This document shows, piece after piece, positions 22,904-26,120 of a DNA stretch of 26,120 nucleotides; the stretch's first letter is position 1, and every line of letters begins with the position of its first letter. This stretch comes from Pseudomonadota bacterium (GTDB lineage Bacteria > Pseudomonadota > Gammaproteobacteria > Pseudomonadales > Oleiphilaceae), in NCBI GenBank assembly GCA_023430625.1, contig JAEZAA010000315.1:1-26120 (forward strand), written 5' to 3'. The position numbers and the translations under genes are program-made. The notes below the pieces were generated by a model. That model saw only the letters and a program-made list of their open reading frames with translations. It made no database searches and had not been told where the DNA came from.

Positions 22904-23799
22904 TCAAGATCCTCGAGTTGCCACTTGAGCAGGATGTGGGGGCCTTGTATCAGTATCTGCGCAGCAACGGTGTACCGCTGCGGATTATCGAGTCGTCCGG
23001 CCGGCAGGAGATCTGGGTGCCGGATGAGCGGTTTCGGGAGTTGACCCTCGAACTTTACCAGCGCTTTCTCCAGGATCCCCAGGTCCGTGCCAAGCTGGCC
23101 AGCATGCAAAGTGGCGACCAGGAATTTGCGCGCATGCCTGCGGGAATAAGCTGGACCGACTGGGTTGTGAGCTTTTGGCGAGTGCCGGTGACCTGGCTTG
23201 GGCTGATCGGTATTGCTGTCGTCGCGGTTCTGATGCAATTCAGGGCAGGGGAGCATTGGGTCTTGAACCTGATGTTTGCCGATCCGTTTTTGTCGGATTA
23301 TGCCACGGGCAGCGAGCGACTGGCCGGCTTGCAGCACACGCTGGCGGTGGGTGAATGGTGGCGGCTGTTTACACCTGCCTTCATTCATTTGAGTGCAATG
23401 CACCTAGTGTTCAACAGCCTCTGGTTCTGGTATCTCGGCATCCGGATCGAGCGCAACCACGGCTCAATGCTGTTGCTGGCAATGATTCTGATCACCGGCA
23501 CTGGCTCCAACCTTGCCCAGTATCTGGTGTCCGGGCCAGGCTTTGGCGGAATGTCCGGCGTAATCTACGGCTTTTTCGGCTACGCGGGATGGCAGACGCT
23601 GCGCAACCCGCGCGATCCGGTTGCCTTGCAGCCCGCTTTACTGATTTTTGCCCTGGTTTGGCTGCTGATCGGGTACAGTGGCCTGCCGATCTTGCCGGGT
23701 GAGGGTAAGTTTGCCAACACCGCCCATAGCGGTGGTTTGTTGTTGGGGATCTTGTTCGCGTTTGTCCGAGACCTGCTGAAGCCTGCGAGGCGTTCATAA
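22900..23799 (+). CDS. Rhomboid-family intramembrane serine protease
   Basis: The 299-residue inner-membrane protein is GlpG-like. A cytosolic N-terminal domain (about 1-80) is followed by six predicted membrane segments (about 95-290). Key residues are present: the WWRLFTPAFIH segment (153-163), Asn172 in HLVFNSLWF, the nucleophile Ser219 in GMSGVIYG, and the general base His276 in ANTAHSGG. The Ser-His dyad is intact, so the enzyme should be active in cleaving transmembrane substrates, which are unknown. It overlaps the preceding gene by four bases. Its TAA stop abuts the U-tail end of the minus-strand small RNA terminator, so the two transcription units converge tail to tail. Confidence 0.93.
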   Translation: MIKILELPLEQDVGALYQYLRSNGVPLRIIESSGRQEIWVPDERFRELTLELYQRFLQDPQVRAKLASMQSGDQEFARMPAGISWTDWVVSFWRVPVTWLGLIGIAVVAVLMQFRAGEHWVLNLMFADPFLSDYATGSERLAGLQHTLAVGEWWRLFTPAFIHLSAMHLVFNSLWFWYLGIRIERNHGSMLLLAMILITGTGSNLAQYLVSGPGFGGMSGVIYGFFGYAGWQTLRNPRDPVALQPALLIFALVWLLIGYSGLPILPGEGKFANTAHSGGLLLGILFAFVRDLLKPARRS

Positions 23800-23822
23800 A
23801 AAAAGGCCTCCAGAAGGAGGCC
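23798..23822 (-). terminator. Intrinsic terminator of the predicted small RNA
   Basis: GGCCTCC and GGAGGCC form a perfect 7-bp GC-rich stem around a 4-base loop. Read on the minus strand it is followed by seven T residues (A-run 23798-23804 on the plus strand). Read on the plus strand it has no T-run, so it is not a good terminator for the rhomboid gene. Confidence 0.88.
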
Positions 23823-23870
23823 GAAGGCTGTGAACTATCCTGATGAGAGTGCGTGGGATCAAACACGCCC
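23798..23870 (-). ncRNA. Predicted Fur-controlled small RNA, about 73 nt
   Basis: On the minus strand a near-consensus promoter with a Fur box in its spacer is followed, about 70 bases on, by an intrinsic terminator. There is no ribosome-binding site or useful reading frame between them. The predicted RNA has a 5' hairpin (GCGUG/CACGC, 23868-23851), a 28-base unpaired stretch (23850-23823), and a terminator hairpin with a U7 tail, the layout of Hfq-dependent small RNAs. Iron starvation would release Fur and switch it on, as with RyhB and PrrF. I see no sequence similarity to either that I could claim, and it lies in a different neighbourhood. Part of the unpaired stretch can pair with the sodB leader. 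Confidence 0.7.
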
Positions 23871-23875
23871 TATTA

Positions 23876-23903
23876 ATAATAATGATTCTCATTAGCGAGT
23901 CAA
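23876..23903 (-). promoter_or_regulatory. Strong sigma-70 promoter of the predicted small RNA
   Basis: On the minus strand, TTGACT (23898-23903) and TATTAT (23876-23881) are separated by 16 bases; each hexamer matches consensus at 5 of 6 positions. The expected start is a G at about 23869-23870. Confidence 0.75.
23878..23896. promoter_or_regulatory. Fur box
   Basis: AATAATGATTCTCATTAGC matches the 19-bp Fur consensus (GATAATGATAATCATTATC) at 15 positions and keeps the ATGAT...TCAT core. It covers the spacer and -10 of the minus-strand promoter, the classical position for repression by Fur-iron. No plus-strand promoter of comparable quality overlaps it. Confidence 0.85.
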
Positions 23904-24021
23904 GCGCGAATCCGAAGTTTTTTCAAAATTGGTTGATTCGAATGGAACGGGGTGTGGTGCCTGGCATGCTTGGACTGGGACTTACGCGACGGGCACTGCG
24001 TGGCAGCGCGGCTCGTCACTA

Positions 24022-24030
24022 TGCTATATT
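24022..24030 (+). promoter_or_regulatory. Candidate extended -10 promoter for the yeaC-like gene
   Basis: TGCTATATT gives an extended -10 (TG-N-TATATT) about 60 bases before the yeaC-like start. A weak -35 (TGGCAG, 24001-24006) lies 18 bases upstream of the hexamer. Confidence 0.4.
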
Positions 24031-24088
24031 CGGCGTACTTCGCCCCGGCGATGCCTTTGTCGCCAGGGGGCACTGAAGAGGTTCTCAC

Positions 24089-24379
24089 ATGACACTTGAA
24101 CAACTGATTCGCTCACTCAACCCGGACATGTATCAGCGTCTGCGGCGCGCAGTGGAGCTAGGCCGGTGGCCGGACGGCGGCCGTCTGACCAATGAGCAGC
24201 GGGAACTCTGTATGGAAGCAGTGATACATTATGAAAATCTGCATCAGGTCGCCGCGCAGGATCGTGTCGGTTACATCGACCTGACCAAGTCGTCCGAGTC
24301 CGCCTGCAGCAAGGACCATGATCACGCCGGAACAGACGCCGACCACGATGAGGCGCATCCGGTCCGCTGGATCAATTAA
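24089..24379 (+). CDS. DUF1315 family protein, YeaC-like
   Basis: The 96-residue protein resembles the DUF1315 family represented by E. coli YeaC: LEQLIRSLNPDMYQRLRRAVELGRWPDG near the N-terminus, then LTNEQRELCMEAVIHYE. The conserved part covers about residues 1-55. The rest is a variable tail rich in His and Asp (about 75-90, KDHDH..TDADHDEAH), which could bind metal but may be only acidic filler. Function of the family is unknown. From memory, a member sits between the rhomboid gene and pepN in Pseudomonas too. The ATG at 24089 has AAGAGG upstream. It reads in the same direction as pepN, 108 bases before it. Confidence 0.88.
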   Translation: MTLEQLIRSLNPDMYQRLRRAVELGRWPDGGRLTNEQRELCMEAVIHYENLHQVAAQDRVGYIDLTKSSESACSKDHDHAGTDADHDEAHPVRWIN

Positions 24380-24487
24380 TCCAGCAAGCCCGGGCGTTTG
24401 GCAGAGCCTGGCCTTGGGGGCAGGCTGCCACCAACCTTCAGTTCACCTACGCCCGCTTACATCCGTTTTCCGCCATAGGGACGAGTC

Positions 24488-26120
24488 ATGACCACGCCAG
24501 CTCCAACCACCATCTTTCTCAAGGACTACCTGCCGCCGGCCTTTCTGATCGATGCCACGGACCTTGATTTCCATCTGTTCGAGGAAGGCGCACTGGTGCG
24601 CTCCCAGCTCCGGATGCGGCGCAATCCCGAACGAGCGGGAAACCATCCGCTGGAACTGGCGGGCCTGGAGCTGGAGTTGCGTCGTCTGCTATTGGATGGG
24701 CGGGAGCTTGGCGCCAATGACTACGAACTGACGCCGGAAAAGCTGGTCCTGCGGGATCTGCCGGATCAGTTCGAATTGCAATGCGAAACCTGGATCAAGC
24801 CCCAGGAAAATTCCTGCCTGGAGGGCCTGTACAAGTCCTCCGGTATGTTCTGCACCCAGTGCGAGGCCGAGGGCTTTCGCCGGATCACCTATTACCTGGA
24901 CCGACCAGACGTGATGGCCTGTTTTCGTACCCGGATCGAGGCCGACCAGGCGCTTTATCCCGTGTTGTTGTCAAACGGCAACGAAGTGGAACGGGGCGAG
25001 CTGGGGAACGGTCGCCATTATGTGGTGTGGGAAGACCCGTTCAAGAAGCCCTGTTACCTGTTTGCCCTGGTGGCCGGCGACTTGCGCTGGCAGGACGATC
25101 AATTTGTGACCCAGAGCGGGCGAGAAGTCCTGCTGCGCATTTTTGTCGAACCCGCCAATCTCGACAAATGCCAGCATGCGCTCGATTCGCTCAAGAAGTC
25201 CATGCGCTGGGACGAGGAGGTCTACGGGCGCGAATACGATCTCGACATCTTCATGATCGTTGCCGTCAACGACTTCAATATGGGCGCCATGGAAAACAAG
25301 GGACTGAACATCTTCAATTCCTCCTGTGTGCTGGCCAAGCCCGAAACCGCCACCGATGGCGCCTACCAGCGGATCGAATCCATCGTTGCCCACGAGTACT
25401 TCCATAACTGGTCGGGCAACCGCGTCACCTGCCGCGACTGGTTCCAGCTCAGCCTTAAGGAAGGTTTTACCGTCTTTCGGGATTCCGAATTTTCCGCCGA
25501 CGTGGGGTCAAGAACCGTCAAGCGCATTGAGGACGTGACGGTTCTGCGCACGGCCCAGTTCGCCGAAGACGCGGGACCAATGGCGCATCCGGTGCGACCC
25601 GATTCCTACATGGAAATTTCCAACTTCTATACCCTCACGGTGTATGAGAAGGGCGCCGAAGTGGTGCGGATGATTCATCAGTTATTGGGTCCCGATGCAT
25701 TCCGCCGTGGCTCCGACCTTTATTTCGAACGTCACGATGGCCAGGCAGTGACCTGCGACGATTTCGTGCAGGCGATGGAAGATGCCAGTGGCCGCGACCT
25801 CGGACAGTTCCGCCTTTGGTACAGCCAGGCTGGCACGCCGACGGTGGAGGTATCCGATGCCTATGATGAAACCCGTCGTCAGTACAGCCTGACCATGCGG
25901 CAATCCTGCGCGCCGAGTCCCGGTCAGCCCAGCAAGCAGCCCATGTTGATTCCGGTGGCGGTCGGCCTGTTGAATGCGTCGGGCCAGGACCTGCCGCTGC
26001 GACTCCAAGGCGAAGTCAATGCGGACGGGACGACCCGTGTGCTGGAACTAAGCGAGCGGGAACAAACGTTTGTGTTCGAAGATGTGGCGGAACGGCCGGT
26101 GCCATCCCTGTTGCGCCAGT
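24488..26120 (+). CDS. pepN: Aminopeptidase N PepN, N-terminal part
   Basis: PepN is a zinc M1-family aminopeptidase that trims N-terminal residues from peptides in the cytosol. The gene runs off the right edge; 544 codons of the roughly 880 expected are visible. The N-terminal beta domain (about 1-195) leads into the catalytic domain. GAMEN (266-270), which binds the substrate N-terminus, and HEYFH (302-306) with Glu325 in LKEGFT as the third zinc ligand are all intact. After about residue 440 the central beta domain begins. The ATG at 24488 gives the family N-terminus with YLPPAF...D; GGACGAG lies just upstream. No frameshift or lesion is visible in this part. Confidence 0.97.
   Translation, partial: MTTPAPTTIFLKDYLPPAFLIDATDLDFHLFEEGALVRSQLRMRRNPERAGNHPLELAGLELELRRLLLDGRELGANDYELTPEKLVLRDLPDQFELQCETWIKPQENSCLEGLYKSSGMFCTQCEAEGFRRITYYLDRPDVMACFRTRIEADQALYPVLLSNGNEVERGELGNGRHYVVWEDPFKKPCYLFALVAGDLRWQDDQFVTQSGREVLLRIFVEPANLDKCQHALDSLKKSMRWDEEVYGREYDLDIFMIVAVNDFNMGAMENKGLNIFNSSCVLAKPETATDGAYQRIESIVAHEYFHNWSGNRVTCRDWFQLSLKEGFTVFRDSEFSADVGSRTVKRIEDVTVLRTAQFAEDAGPMAHPVRPDSYMEISNFYTLTVYEKGAEVVRMIHQLLGPDAFRRGSDLYFERHDGQAVTCDDFVQAMEDASGRDLGQFRLWYSQAGTPTVEVSDAYDETRRQYSLTMRQSCAPSPGQPSKQPMLIPVAVGLLNASGQDLPLRLQGEVNADGTTRVLELSEREQTFVFEDVAERPVPSLLRQ

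Noticed and set aside
24158..24379. His/Asp-rich tail of the yeaC-like protein as a metal-sensing domain
   Set aside because: The tail is variable and low in complexity. The nearby Fur box points the other way, so a metal link is not supported.

Overview
The window is ordinary chromosomal DNA from a gammaproteobacterium. It is moderately GC-rich, gene-dense, and mostly well-known housekeeping genes. From memory, the right half (fadH, a coiled-coil gene often labelled ParA, a DUF1853 gene, nadK, a metallophosphoesterase, a rhomboid protease, a yeaC-like gene, pepN) matches a neighbourhood in Pseudomonas. The left end (groEL followed by gspN-gspC-gspD) suggests a marine Pseudomonadales/Oceanospirillales lineage, perhaps Alcanivorax-like. 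The species cannot be named from the sequence alone. No phage, transposase, CRISPR array or defence island is visible.

Layout. 1-4272: the 3' end of groEL and its terminator, then a short type II secretion cluster (gspN, gspC, gspD) with a promoter in front and a terminator behind. 4273-4790: a gene-free stretch holding 18 perfect TTCA repeats. 4791-9626, all on the minus strand: a membrane GGDEF/EAL protein with a degenerate GGDEF site, iron superoxide dismutase sodB, and the purine operon purE-purK. 9951-12694: a membrane-anchored coiled-coil protein, a small exported protein on the opposite strand, and a DUF2846 lipoprotein. 12855-14145: a promoter-terminator unit that looks like a small RNA or attenuated leader, an orphan 139-residue gene, and gloA. 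14257-14773: a strong promoter, tRNA-Val and tRNA-Asp, a long hairpin and a possible 29-residue acidic peptide. 14803-18172: an AraC-family regulator divergent from fadH, with a 16-bp perfect palindrome on the fadH promoter. 18545-20845: two convergent genes of poorly known function. 20992-23799: nadK, a metallophosphoesterase and a rhomboid protease in one run. 24089-26120: a yeaC-like gene and the start of pepN.

The most interesting item lies between the rhomboid gene and the yeaC-like gene. On the minus strand there is a near-consensus sigma-70 promoter whose spacer is filled by a 15-of-19 match to the Fur box. About 70 bases downstream is an intrinsic terminator with seven U residues. No open reading frame explains the transcript. 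This is the architecture of an iron-starvation small RNA of the RyhB/PrrF functional class. Its unpaired middle part can form 9 Watson-Crick pairs plus one G-U pair with the leader of sodB in this same window, and sodB is the classical target of such RNAs. The promoter, Fur box and terminator are read directly from the sequence. The function is inference.

Most genes here act independently: protein folding, secretion, c-di-GMP turnover, oxidative stress, purine synthesis, methylglyoxal detoxification, fatty-acid oxidation, NADP synthesis and peptide breakdown. The links that can be supported are the gsp set, purE-purK, the AraC/fadH divergent pair, the nadK-to-rhomboid run, and the proposed small RNA-sodB pairing.
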